Positions 7,478-13,862 of a stretch of DNA of 14,289 nucleotides are shown piece by piece. Each line of letters begins with the position of its first letter. Position 1 is the first letter of the stretch. The translations under genes and the position numbers were made by a program. Below the pieces are notes generated by a model, which was not told the origin of the DNA, searched no databases, and worked only from the letters and a program-made list of their open reading frames with translations. The DNA comes from Methanocorpusculum sp. (GTDB taxonomy: Archaea; Halobacteriota; Methanomicrobia; Methanomicrobiales; Methanocorpusculaceae): contig DALTVZ010000077.1 in NCBI GenBank assembly GCA_029987315.1, positions 1 through 14,289 on the forward strand, given 5' to 3'.

Positions 7478-9166
7478 ATGCCACGTCCAGTATATCGAAA
7501 TGATGCAAAAACGGAACTGGAGTATTCCGACGAGACAAAACAGTCTCTCTACTCCATGTTCAACTATGGTGTGGAACATGCAGGCCGCGAGGCCATAGCG
7601 ATCCAATATTTTGGTAACAGGATCTCATACGGAGAACTGTATGACCTTGTGAACAAATGCGCCGCAGGATTTCTCGAACACGGCGTAAAAAAAGGAGATC
7701 TTGTCACTGTATTTCTCCCGAATATTCCGCAGTGTGTTATTGCAGTGTACGCTTTGAACAGAATCGGCGCTGTATGCAATATGATTCATCCTCTTTCGAC
7801 CCTTTCAGAGTTGGAACACGCGGTCAAACTCACGGATAGTAAACTCATTCTCACTTTTGAACTAAACGAAGGTCTTGCAGCTGATATGGATGTCCATATC
7901 ATCCGGTGCAGGACTCCCGGCTACTTTCCAAAAAACCCAAAAGGATTCGTGATGAAGACTGTGTATTCCTTTTCGGTCAGAAAATCAGCGAAGGCAAGAG
8001 CACGAGTGACCGAATGGTCTGACCTTTTGGCAGAAGGTGAGAAGTATCTGCAAACAAAACCTCTCCCTCCTTCTGATGTTAAGGCAGATGACACGGCGGT
8101 GATAATGTACACCGGCGGGACGACCGGACCTGCCAAAGGCGTCATGATCTCGAACTGGTCGGTGAACTATGTCACGACCCGCCTCCTTCTGGAGAACGTG
8201 ACGAACACGGCACATATCGGGGACGGATTTTTGGCCATCCTTCCACTGTTTCACGCGTTCGGTCTTGCAGTCTGTATCCAGGCCCCGCTCTCATCAGGTA
8301 TGCGTGTCATGCTTGTGCCTCGTTTTAACGATAAGGAGTGTAGTAACCTTCTTCTGAAAGAAAAGGTAGCCTATGTTATCGGTGTGCCTGCAATGTATGA
8401 GCGGATGTATCCATATCTGAAGGGACACGATCTCTCATTCATGAAACATGTTGTTTGCGGGGGTGACTGGGTGAGCCATGATTTGGCATATCGGTATAAT
8501 GATATTCTTGGAAAGGATAAGGGCGGTGCAGAATTTCGTCCGGGTTATGGTCTTACCGAAGCCTGCGGGACCTGTTCTCTTACGAGAAATAATTACCGTG
8601 CGTTCCCTGAAGGGTGTGTTGGACTCCCGGTCGAAGGAACGGATATATGTCTCGTTAAACCTGGGACCTGTGATCTTGTGCCAAAAGGCGAAGAAGGAGA
8701 GTTGTGTATCCTGAGCCCTTCTCTGATGAAAGGATATTACAAAAATCCCGAGGCGACGAAGGATGTTCTGAGAATCCATCCTGACGGAAAGCTTTGGCTC
8801 CATACCGGGGATATATTCGTTATAGGCGAAGAGGATAACCTCTGTTTTAAATCAAGGATCAAACGTCTGGTCAAGGTGAATGGGTATAATGTCTACCCTC
8901 CTTTGATCGAAGCAGCGATGGAGGGCTGTCCGATCATCTCAAAAGCATGTGCCGTTGGATTTAAGTGGCGGGATGACCGAAGAATCAAGTTGTTTGTGAC
9001 GCTTAAGCAGAAGATGGATCAGATCGAAGCAGAGAAGCAGATCCTTATCTATGCAAATGAACATCTGAATCACTGGAGTGTACCAAAAATGGTCGTCATT
9101 CTTGATGAGATGCCGATGACAAAGATGAATAAACTCGATTATATGGCCTTGCAGGACAGGGTCTAA
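7478..9166 (+). CDS. AMP-forming acyl-CoA synthetase, paralogue 2
   Basis: A second ANL-superfamily acyl-CoA ligase of 562 residues, similar over its whole length to its neighbours. Motifs: YTGGTTGPAKG (211-221), YGLTEACG (357-364), LHTGD (441-445), KRLVKVNGYNVYP (462-474) and PMTKMNK (546-552). All positions needed for adenylation and thioesterification appear present. It differs from both sisters in having Trp instead of Arg in the CGGDWVS segment (327-333), in the region before the YGLTEA motif, which in this superfamily helps line the acyl pocket, so its substrate may differ; that is inference. The start is 4 bases after paralogue 1's stop, with only a weak GAAGG at 7461-7465, so it probably depends on coupling. 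A short T6 tract follows the gene. Confidence 0.92.
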   Translation: MPRPVYRNDAKTELEYSDETKQSLYSMFNYGVEHAGREAIAIQYFGNRISYGELYDLVNKCAAGFLEHGVKKGDLVTVFLPNIPQCVIAVYALNRIGAVCNMIHPLSTLSELEHAVKLTDSKLILTFELNEGLAADMDVHIIRCRTPGYFPKNPKGFVMKTVYSFSVRKSAKARARVTEWSDLLAEGEKYLQTKPLPPSDVKADDTAVIMYTGGTTGPAKGVMISNWSVNYVTTRLLLENVTNTAHIGDGFLAILPLFHAFGLAVCIQAPLSSGMRVMLVPRFNDKECSNLLLKEKVAYVIGVPAMYERMYPYLKGHDLSFMKHVVCGGDWVSHDLAYRYNDILGKDKGGAEFRPGYGLTEACGTCSLTRNNYRAFPEGCVGLPVEGTDICLVKPGTCDLVPKGEEGELCILSPSLMKGYYKNPEATKDVLRIHPDGKLWLHTGDIFVIGEEDNLCFKSRIKRLVKVNGYNVYPPLIEAAMEGCPIISKACAVGFKWRDDRRIKLFVTLKQKMDQIEAEKQILIYANEHLNHWSVPKMVVILDEMPMTKMNKLDYMALQDRV

Positions 9167-9176
9167 CACCCTCACA

Positions 9177-9182
9177 TTTTTT
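9177..9182 (+). terminator. Weak T-tract after acyl-CoA synthetase 2
   Basis: T6 ten bases after the stop codon, no hairpin. With the separate promoter signals before the next gene it suggests that transcription of the first two synthetases ends here at least in part. Confidence 0.35.
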
Positions 9183-9270
9183 CTCCTACTCGTTTACAGT
9201 CCTGAACACTTATTCTATTCTATAAATGATTTTTGGTTTTGTTATTATATGGGTATTTATGCAATAATTT

Positions 9271-9283
9271 TACAAATTTTGTA
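9271..9283 (+). promoter_or_regulatory. Inverted repeat upstream of acyl-CoA synthetase 3
   Basis: TACAAATTTTGTA is a perfect inverted repeat with 6-bp arms around one base. It sits just upstream of the TATA-like sequence of the third synthetase, a position suited to an activator or repressor. AT-rich context raises the odds of chance. Confidence 0.3.
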
Positions 9284-9293
9284 CGACCACTAG

Positions 9294-9301
9294 CTATAAT
9301 A
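9294..9301 (+). promoter_or_regulatory. TATA-like box of acyl-CoA synthetase 3
   Basis: CTATAATA lies about 30 bases before the ATG at 9329, so the mRNA would have almost no leader. No Shine-Dalgarno sequence precedes that ATG, consistent with leaderless translation. The 162-base gap from 9167 holds otherwise only AT-rich sequence. Confidence 0.4.
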
Positions 9302-9328
9302 TCCTCGTCTATCATATATGTATGGTCC

Positions 9329-11017
9329 ATGACAGCTCGCACATATAGAAATGATTCAGTCACCAAACTGGAGTATACCAATGAGACGAAACGGTCTCTC
9401 TATACCATGCTCACGTATGGTGCAAATCACGGTGGACCCAAAGCGACTGCCCTTCAGTATTATAATAACAATATATCCTATCCGGATTTTATGGCTCAGG
9501 TACATGCTTGTGCTGCCGGGCTCATTATACATGGAGTCAAGAAAGGCGATTTCGTCACCATTTTCCTACCGAATATTCCACAAAGTGTGATCGCTGCGTA
9601 CGCAATAAATAGGATCGGCGCTGTATGCAACCTCGTTCACCCGTTATCGACCAAGGATGAGTTTAGATATGCGGTCGAACTCACCAAATCTAAAATCGTT
9701 TTGACCTTTGAACTCAATGAAGAACACTGTTCTGATCTTGACGTAGAGGTCATACGCTGTAAAACTCCAGGATACTTCCCTGCAAGTATCAAAGGGAAGA
9801 TCATGAAGACGGTTTACAACCATACGGTTCGTCATGCCAAACAAACATCCGGAAAATCGACTGAATGGACCACTCTTCTTGAAGAAGGGGTTGCCTCTCT
9901 AAAAACCACTCCCCTACCGCCGCACGATGTCAAATGTGAGGACACCGCGGTCATTATGTACACAGGAGGAACGACCGGTCCCTCCAAAGGTGTTATGCTT
10001 TCCAACACCTCGGTGAATTATCTGGCAAGTCAGCTTATCTATGACTATGTAGATGGCGCTCCCCACATTGGAGATGGTTTCCTTGCCGTCCTCCCGATAT
10101 TCCACGCCTTCGGTTTGACCGTCTGTATCCACGCTCCTCTTTCATCAGGACTGCGGGTCGCTCTCTGTCCGAAATTCGATGCAAAAGAGTGCGCACGTCT
10201 CGTTGTTGAACAGGAGATGGCATTCCTCTGCGGTGTGCCTGCTATGTATGAGCGGATGTATCCCCACCTCAAAGGAAAGGATCTCTCCTGCGTCAAGCAT
10301 CTGGTCTGCGGAGGTGACCGAGTCTCTCCTGAACTAGCCTACAGGTATAACGACATTCTTGGCAAAGAACACGGCGGTGCAGAGTTTAGACCTGGTTATG
10401 GCCTGACCGAAGCCGGTGGAGCCTGTGTCATCACCGGTGTCCATTACACTACGTTAAAGGAAGGCGGTGTGGGTGTCCCCCTCAAGGGAACTGAGATATG
10501 TGTTGTCGTTCCAGGGACGAACGATGTTCTCCCCAACCCTGAGGAAGGAGAGTTGTGTATGCTCGGTCCTGCTATCATGAACGGTTATTATAACAATCAA
10601 GCAGAGACTGACCTCGTTCTCCGCAAGCACGCAGACGGCCGTGTATGGCTCCATACCGGGGATATTGTCTCCATCGAGGAAGGGAACAACATCAATTTCC
10701 GATGCAGATATAAACGGCTTGTCAAGGTCAATGGATACAACGTCTATCCTCTGATGATCGAGGCAGTCATGGAAAAATGTCCCATCATTTCCCAGTCCTG
10801 CGCCATGGGCATCCCATGGAAGACCGATACGAGGATCAAACTCTATGTCACTCTTACAAATAAGATCGATCCAGAGACCGCGGTAAAAGACATCCTCGCC
10901 TTTGCAAAATCGAATCTGAATCACTGGAGTGTTCCGGTATCGGTTTCTATCCTGGACGCAATGCCCCTTACCAAAATGAATAAAACAGACTTTAAAGCAC
11001 TCGAAACACACGAGTAA
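9329..11017 (+). CDS. AMP-forming acyl-CoA synthetase, paralogue 3
   Basis: Third ANL-superfamily acyl-CoA ligase, 562 residues, collinear with paralogue 2 at every motif: YTGGTTGPSKG (211-221), YGLTEAGG (357-364), LHTGD (441-445), KRLVKVNGYNVYP (462-474), PLTKMNK (546-552). The Cys after YGLTEA in both sisters is Gly here (363), and the following segment diverges, which may mean a different acyl substrate. The frame is open back to 9233, but the extra 32 residues are AT-rich hydrophobic translation of the promoter region. ATG 9329 is chosen because MTARTYRND aligns with the start of paralogue 2 (MPRPVYRND). It appears to be transcribed from its own promoter and ends in a hairpin/T10 terminator that overlaps its stop codon. 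Confidence 0.92.
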   Translation: MTARTYRNDSVTKLEYTNETKRSLYTMLTYGANHGGPKATALQYYNNNISYPDFMAQVHACAAGLIIHGVKKGDFVTIFLPNIPQSVIAAYAINRIGAVCNLVHPLSTKDEFRYAVELTKSKIVLTFELNEEHCSDLDVEVIRCKTPGYFPASIKGKIMKTVYNHTVRHAKQTSGKSTEWTTLLEEGVASLKTTPLPPHDVKCEDTAVIMYTGGTTGPSKGVMLSNTSVNYLASQLIYDYVDGAPHIGDGFLAVLPIFHAFGLTVCIHAPLSSGLRVALCPKFDAKECARLVVEQEMAFLCGVPAMYERMYPHLKGKDLSCVKHLVCGGDRVSPELAYRYNDILGKEHGGAEFRPGYGLTEAGGACVITGVHYTTLKEGGVGVPLKGTEICVVVPGTNDVLPNPEEGELCMLGPAIMNGYYNNQAETDLVLRKHADGRVWLHTGDIVSIEEGNNINFRCRYKRLVKVNGYNVYPLMIEAVMEKCPIISQSCAMGIPWKTDTRIKLYVTLTNKIDPETAVKDILAFAKSNLNHWSVPVSVSILDAMPLTKMNKTDFKALETHE

Positions 11018-11028
11018 CTTTTTTTTTT
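10999..11028 (+). terminator. Hairpin plus T10 terminator of acyl-CoA synthetase 3
   Basis: ACTCG (10999-11003) pairs with CGAGT (11011-11015) around a 7-nt loop, followed by T10 (11019-11028). The stem covers the final codons and the first base of the stop. This looks like a bacterial-style intrinsic terminator; in archaea the T-run alone usually suffices. Confidence 0.65.
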
Positions 11029-11034
11029 AATTTA

Positions 11035-11048
11035 CTAAAAAATAAAAA
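11035..11048 (-). terminator. T-rich terminator of the small membrane protein gene
   Basis: Read on the minus strand this is a TTTTT-A-TTTTTT tract directly after the stop of the minus-strand gene. With the opposite T10 tract 7 bases away it forms a bidirectional terminator between convergent genes. Confidence 0.5.
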
Positions 11049-11231
11049 TTATTTTCGAATTGCACCTTTGATTACAGTCAATCCTGCTCCAGTCAGGTAT
11101 GCTACAAATATCAGAAATGCTACTACATATCCATATGCCGCTGGAAGGACCTGCGGCAGAGCCAGAAGCAGAATGGCGAACAAAATAATTGCCGAGACGC
11201 CAATGATCACATCAAGTATCCAATCTTTCAT
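11049..11231 (-). CDS. Small two-helix membrane protein, unknown function
   Basis: A 60-residue protein, MKDWILDVIIGV at the start and VIKGAIRK at the end, with two predicted membrane helices at about 4-26 and 33-55 joined by a short LPQVLPAAYG turn. The lysine/arginine tail after helix 2 suggests that the C-terminus is cytoplasmic, and the Lys-Asp at the start would put the N-terminus there too. I do not recognise a family. The frame stays open upstream to 11330, but the extension would overlap the divergent HD gene and its promoter. ATG 11231 is preferred because a good TATA box lies 48 bases upstream and the hydrophobic pattern begins there. It is convergent with acyl-CoA synthetase 3 and divergent from the HD-domain gene. 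That it is a real gene rests on its hydrophobic organisation plus flanking promoter and terminator. Confidence 0.65.
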   Translation of the reverse strand: MKDWILDVIIGVSAIILFAILLLALPQVLPAAYGYVVAFLIFVAYLTGAGLTVIKGAIRK

Positions 11232-11273
11232 GCAAATACATTGTGCGTAGTGACTCTTATCCCTTTTCATATC

Positions 11274-11284
11274 CCATATATAAG
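11274..11284 (-). promoter_or_regulatory. TATA box of the small membrane protein gene
   Basis: On the minus strand this reads CTTATATATGG, close to the archaeal box A consensus. Initiation near 11253 would give a leader of about 22 nt with no clear Shine-Dalgarno. It lies only 3 bases before the plus-strand ATG at 11287, so transcription complexes of the two divergent genes probably interfere. The plus-strand gene has no equally good TATA box; the TCTTATCC region near 11254 is the best-spaced candidate. Confidence 0.5.
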
Positions 11285-11286
11285 AC

Positions 11287-11838
11287 ATGGATAAAATCGA
11301 GGCACTTACACTCCTCAAACAGCATGTCACTTCCCCCTCACTTATAGGTCATTGTCTTTCTACGGCCGCGGTAATGAAAGGTCTTGCTACTGAGTTAGGA
11401 CAAGACACTGCCCTTTGGGAAACCATAGGCATCCTTCACGATATCGATTTTGAAGAAATACATGAGGATATGGAAAAGCATGGGGTCGTCGGATACAACA
11501 TTCTTCGTGTGGCGGGTGTCGCAGACGAGATCGCACTTCCGATCAAACGTCATAATCATATACTGTTTGGTGCTGACTACACGACTCCCGTCGAGATCTG
11601 TCTTCAGGTCGCCGATAGTGTATCAGGTTTGATCGTTGCCTGCGCCTATGTCAAAGGGGGAAACATCACCGACGTTTCTGTGAACACGGTGACGAAGAAA
11701 TATAAAGCTGCATCATTTGCCGCAGGATGTGACCGGACGAGGATTTCGATGGGTGATGTCCTCGTTCCCCGTGAACGGATGTACGAGATCGCCATCACTG
11801 AAATAACTGCTATAAAAGATGAACTGGGGCTGAATTAA
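11287..11838 (+). CDS. HD-domain metal-dependent phosphohydrolase-like protein
   Basis: A 183-residue protein of the HD superfamily, whose members are mostly metal-dependent phosphohydrolases acting on nucleotides or phosphate esters. The metal-binding pattern is present: His22 in GHCLSTAAVM, His51-Asp52 in GILHDIDFE, and Asp110 in QVADSVSGLIVA. The helical arrangement resembles the stand-alone HDIG proteins widespread in archaea and clostridia, whose substrates are largely unknown. No GD, EAL or nucleotidyltransferase domain is attached. ATG 11287 is a natural start for the family, since only about 20 residues precede the first metal His. It has little or no leader and no Shine-Dalgarno, suggesting leaderless translation. 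The stop overlaps the next start in TAATG, so it is translationally coupled to the ThiN-like gene. A role in the same process is suggested but not shown. Confidence 0.85.
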   Translation: MDKIEALTLLKQHVTSPSLIGHCLSTAAVMKGLATELGQDTALWETIGILHDIDFEEIHEDMEKHGVVGYNILRVAGVADEIALPIKRHNHILFGADYTTPVEICLQVADSVSGLIVACAYVKGGNITDVSVNTVTKKYKAASFAAGCDRTRISMGDVLVPRERMYEIAITEITAIKDELGLN

Positions 11839-12350
11839 TGTCTGCAGCAGATCAGTCATCTGTTCTTCGCGATCTCCAGAAAGCCCATGGAAAACTCCTG
11901 GATGTTTCTCGCTACATCATACCAAGAGACGATCTTGCGCTCGCCTATGCCACCGTACATGCGACAGATCAGAAAGGTATTGCGATTGCACGGGGATCAA
12001 GTGTGGGCTTTGGTGTTGATGAACCGATCGTGCGAGCACTTCTTACTGTCCGGCACTTTGATCAGAGCATCCGTTCTGCTGCATGCATTCGGTATGAAGA
12101 TGATATCCTTCAAACAGCTATTGAAACACTCCGAGATGTTGAGGTGTATGATCAAGAAAAGTATCCGGTCGGTATTTCAACCATGGACTGGGGGATCTCT
12201 TCCGTCTGCAGAAAAGGTATCCCTCTTGCGATAGCCTGTCCAGAATCTTCCCGCGGACCTGGAAGAATATACATCCTTGGAACGACCCCGGATGAAGTAG
12301 CAAACAGAATACTTATCATATCTCAACGTCTTACATATATAGACATCTGA
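11838..12350 (+). CDS. ThiN-like protein lacking the conserved histidine
   Basis: A 170-residue protein that matches the pattern of ThiN, the archaeal-type thiamine-phosphate synthase domain usually fused behind ThiD or a helix-turn-helix. Matching stretches are IPRDDLALAY (28-37), the FG turn (58-59), SIRSAACIRYEDDI (77-90, for the usual RAAMNIRYDEDI), ISTMDWGI (113-120) and GTTPDEVANRIL (148-159). The motif I recall as FGxSxHxAR reads FGVDEPIVR here (58-66), so the His that is thought to take part in catalysis is Pro63, while Arg66 is kept. Enzymatic thiamine-phosphate synthesis is therefore doubtful. A ligand-binding or regulatory role, as in HTH-ThiN repressors, is possible, but there is no DNA-binding domain. 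It overlaps the HD gene by one base and is followed 9 bases later by S17e. Family assignment is from memory of the pattern. Confidence 0.65.
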   Translation: MSAADQSSVLRDLQKAHGKLLDVSRYIIPRDDLALAYATVHATDQKGIAIARGSSVGFGVDEPIVRALLTVRHFDQSIRSAACIRYEDDILQTAIETLRDVEVYDQEKYPVGISTMDWGISSVCRKGIPLAIACPESSRGPGRIYILGTTPDEVANRILIISQRLTYIDI

Positions 12351-12359
12351 GGAATACTC

Positions 12360-12554
12360 ATGGGAATCAAACCAAGTTATATCAAATCAATCGGCATCGC
12401 CCTTCTCGAACAGCACGGAAAAAGCTTCAATGGAAATTTTGATGACAACAAGAAAGTTGTCAGTGAGATCACTACCATCGAGAGCAAAATGATCCGTAAC
12501 CGCGTTGCAGGGTACGTTACCCGCAAGGTCAACAAACCCCACACAATCCGGTAA
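12360..12554 (+). CDS. rps17e: 30S ribosomal protein S17e (eS17)
   Basis: Small archaeal/eukaryotic ribosomal protein of 64 residues, with no bacterial counterpart; part of the small subunit. The start MGIKPSYIKSIGIALLEQH and the pattern DDNKKVVSEITTIESKMIRNRVAGYVTRK are characteristic, and the length is normal for archaea. GAGG at 12349-12352, overlapping the upstream stop, is the Shine-Dalgarno 7 nt before the ATG. It is the third gene of the HD/ThiN-like operon, so a housekeeping ribosomal protein is probably cotranscribed with two genes of uncertain role. A T8 tract ends the unit shortly after the stop. Confidence 0.95.
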   Translation: MGIKPSYIKSIGIALLEQHGKSFNGNFDDNKKVVSEITTIESKMIRNRVAGYVTRKVNKPHTIR

Positions 12555-12570
12555 CTTTATCGGCCCAATA

Positions 12571-12578
12571 TTTTTTTT
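12571..12578 (+). terminator. T8 terminator after S17e
   Basis: T8 seventeen bases after the S17e stop, with a further T6 at about 12592-12597. No strong hairpin. The remaining part of the 140-base convergent gap (12555-12694) is AT-rich with nothing else recognisable. Confidence 0.6.
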
Positions 12579-12694
12579 CTAACGTCTTTTCATTTTTTAT
12601 ACGTGGTAGTATAGATATTTTCAGACGTTCTTTCTTTCAAAAAGGGAATAGAATTTATTCTGATAAACGAGGCACTCACGTTATTTCGTAGTTT

Positions 12695-13642
12695 TCAGAG
12701 CTGGAAAACATCTCCATGACCCGGAAAGACCGTCCATCGTCTTTCCTGCATCATCTCATATGCAGCGTTTCGCTCTGCTGCCGCTTTTTTTGAATCCTCG
12801 TTCACGCTCCCACCCGCAAGGATAGCTGGATATCTATTGCGTTTCAGCTGTTCAGGTGTAAATCCGTCTGGGTTGATCAGGATATCCCCAGTGAACATGA
12901 GTCCGACATCTTTCTCGAGAAAGATCATCGAACCTTCGACGTGGCCGCCAAATCCTTCATAGATCGCAAAGGTGAGACCGGCCGCTTTCAGTTCGCCGAT
13001 ATACGAGAGAGGGAGTGAATGATCGGGTTTTTGTGTGTCCAGGAGTTTGATGTTCGATAAAGACGGTGTTTTATAATCCGTCAGCATGACCACCATCTGG
13101 TAAAACGGAGCGCGACTCTCATTTTTCACTCGGAAGTTTCCGAGTCCGGCAGCTTCCCTTCTAAAGTTCTCAAGACCCGTCTCATTCAGATACACACAGT
13201 CAAAAATGTCCATTGCACCCATATGATCCATATCGATGTGGGTGATAAGAAGCTCGGTTTTCTGCTTGAAAAAATTAGGGTAGAGGGAGAGGATGGTCTG
13301 CTTCAACTCATTGGTATAACATGGGAATCCGCCATCTATTGTCAAAAACCCTTTGGGTGTTTTCACGATATAGGTGTTGCTTCCGCACGGCGGTTCGATT
13401 TTTGTGACATGAACGTCTCCAAGGATGTGTTCGGATATATTGGGAAGATAGCCGTTTCCCTTGCTTGAGGCGAACAACTCTGCATATCCGTATATAGCGG
13501 TGACTATTTTTTCAGAATTCTCTATCCCATGGATCTTTAGGATCCCATTGACATTATCGAGAAAACGTCCTTTCTCTTCATCTGTAAAGGAAAACATATC
13601 TGCTATCTTATCAGCTTTATCGGCGGGGAACAGGTCATTCAT
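12695..13642 (-). CDS. Metallo-beta-lactamase-fold hydrolase
   Basis: A 315-residue protein with a metallo-beta-lactamase fold from about residue 75 to the end, preceded by about 70 mostly helical residues. Metal-site residues in order: HIDMDH (135-140), His234 in GGHVEGS, Asp253 in TGDIL and His309 in PGHGD. The first motif has Asp137 where the standard HxHxDH has His, a form seen in some branches of the superfamily such as the ComEC-type SHxDxDH domain, so a two-metal site remains plausible. The product should be a soluble hydrolase of thioester, lactone or phosphodiester type; the substrate cannot be told. Glyoxalase-II-like activity would be one guess. The ATG at 13642 has no Shine-Dalgarno but a TATA-like element about 30 bases upstream, so it is probably leaderless. 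It stands alone between convergent S17e and downstream-reading atpD. Confidence 0.85.
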   Translation of the reverse strand: MNDLFPADKADKIADMFSFTDEEKGRFLDNVNGILKIHGIENSEKIVTAIYGYAELFASSKGNGYLPNISEHILGDVHVTKIEPPCGSNTYIVKTPKGFLTIDGGFPCYTNELKQTILSLYPNFFKQKTELLITHIDMDHMGAMDIFDCVYLNETGLENFRREAAGLGNFRVKNESRAPFYQMVVMLTDYKTPSLSNIKLLDTQKPDHSLPLSYIGELKAAGLTFAIYEGFGGHVEGSMIFLEKDVGLMFTGDILINPDGFTPEQLKRNRYPAILAGGSVNEDSKKAAAERNAAYEMMQERRWTVFPGHGDVFQL

Positions 13643-13662
13643 TGTTTACAATTAATGGACGG

Positions 13663-13680
13663 GAGATAATATGAATATGT
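13663..13680 (-). promoter_or_regulatory. TATA-like promoter of the metallo-beta-lactamase-fold gene
   Basis: On the minus strand this reads AAACATATTCATATTATC. Its centre is about 30 bases before the ATG at 13642, placing initiation at or next to the start codon. Confidence 0.4.
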
Positions 13681-13767
13681 TTATCTGAAAAAAAGGTTCA
13701 TGCTCGAGTAAATCAGCAGATCATTTGTATGGCTCGATTCAACTCAAAACATGCCCTCCTATTGGAT

Positions 13768-13814
13768 AAAAAACAGTAAAAAAGAAAAAGAGATTCGGGT
13801 TAGAGAACTCCCGA
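13768..13814 (-). terminator. Terminator downstream of the A-ATP synthase subunit D gene
   Basis: On the minus strand a 5-bp stem (TCGGG 13814-13810 with CCCGA 13799-13795) is followed by T-rich tracts TTTTTC-TTTTTT and T6 (plus-strand A-runs at about 13768-13791). It lies about 50 bases after the atpD stop. The rest of the 220-base gap 13643-13862 holds the next gene's promoter and a short direct repeat. Confidence 0.55.
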
Positions 13815-13862
13815 TCATTATCGAAGGTCCCTGAGGTCCTCCCGATCTTTAGCAAAGCTAGT

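Noticed and set aside
9233..9328. N-terminal extension of acyl-CoA synthetase 3 that looks like a hydrophobic signal/anchor segment
   Set aside because: It is AT-rich promoter sequence read as codons; paralogue 2 aligns from the ATG at 9329 and has no such segment.
10454..11011. 185-codon open frame on the minus strand within acyl-CoA synthetase 3
   Set aside because: Antisense to conserved C-terminal ligase motifs and without recognisable domain; similar antisense frames occur in the paralogues for the same compositional reason.
11232..11330. Longer start for the small membrane protein
   Set aside because: It would include its own TATA box and overlap the start of the divergent HD gene; the added residues are not hydrophobic or conserved-looking.
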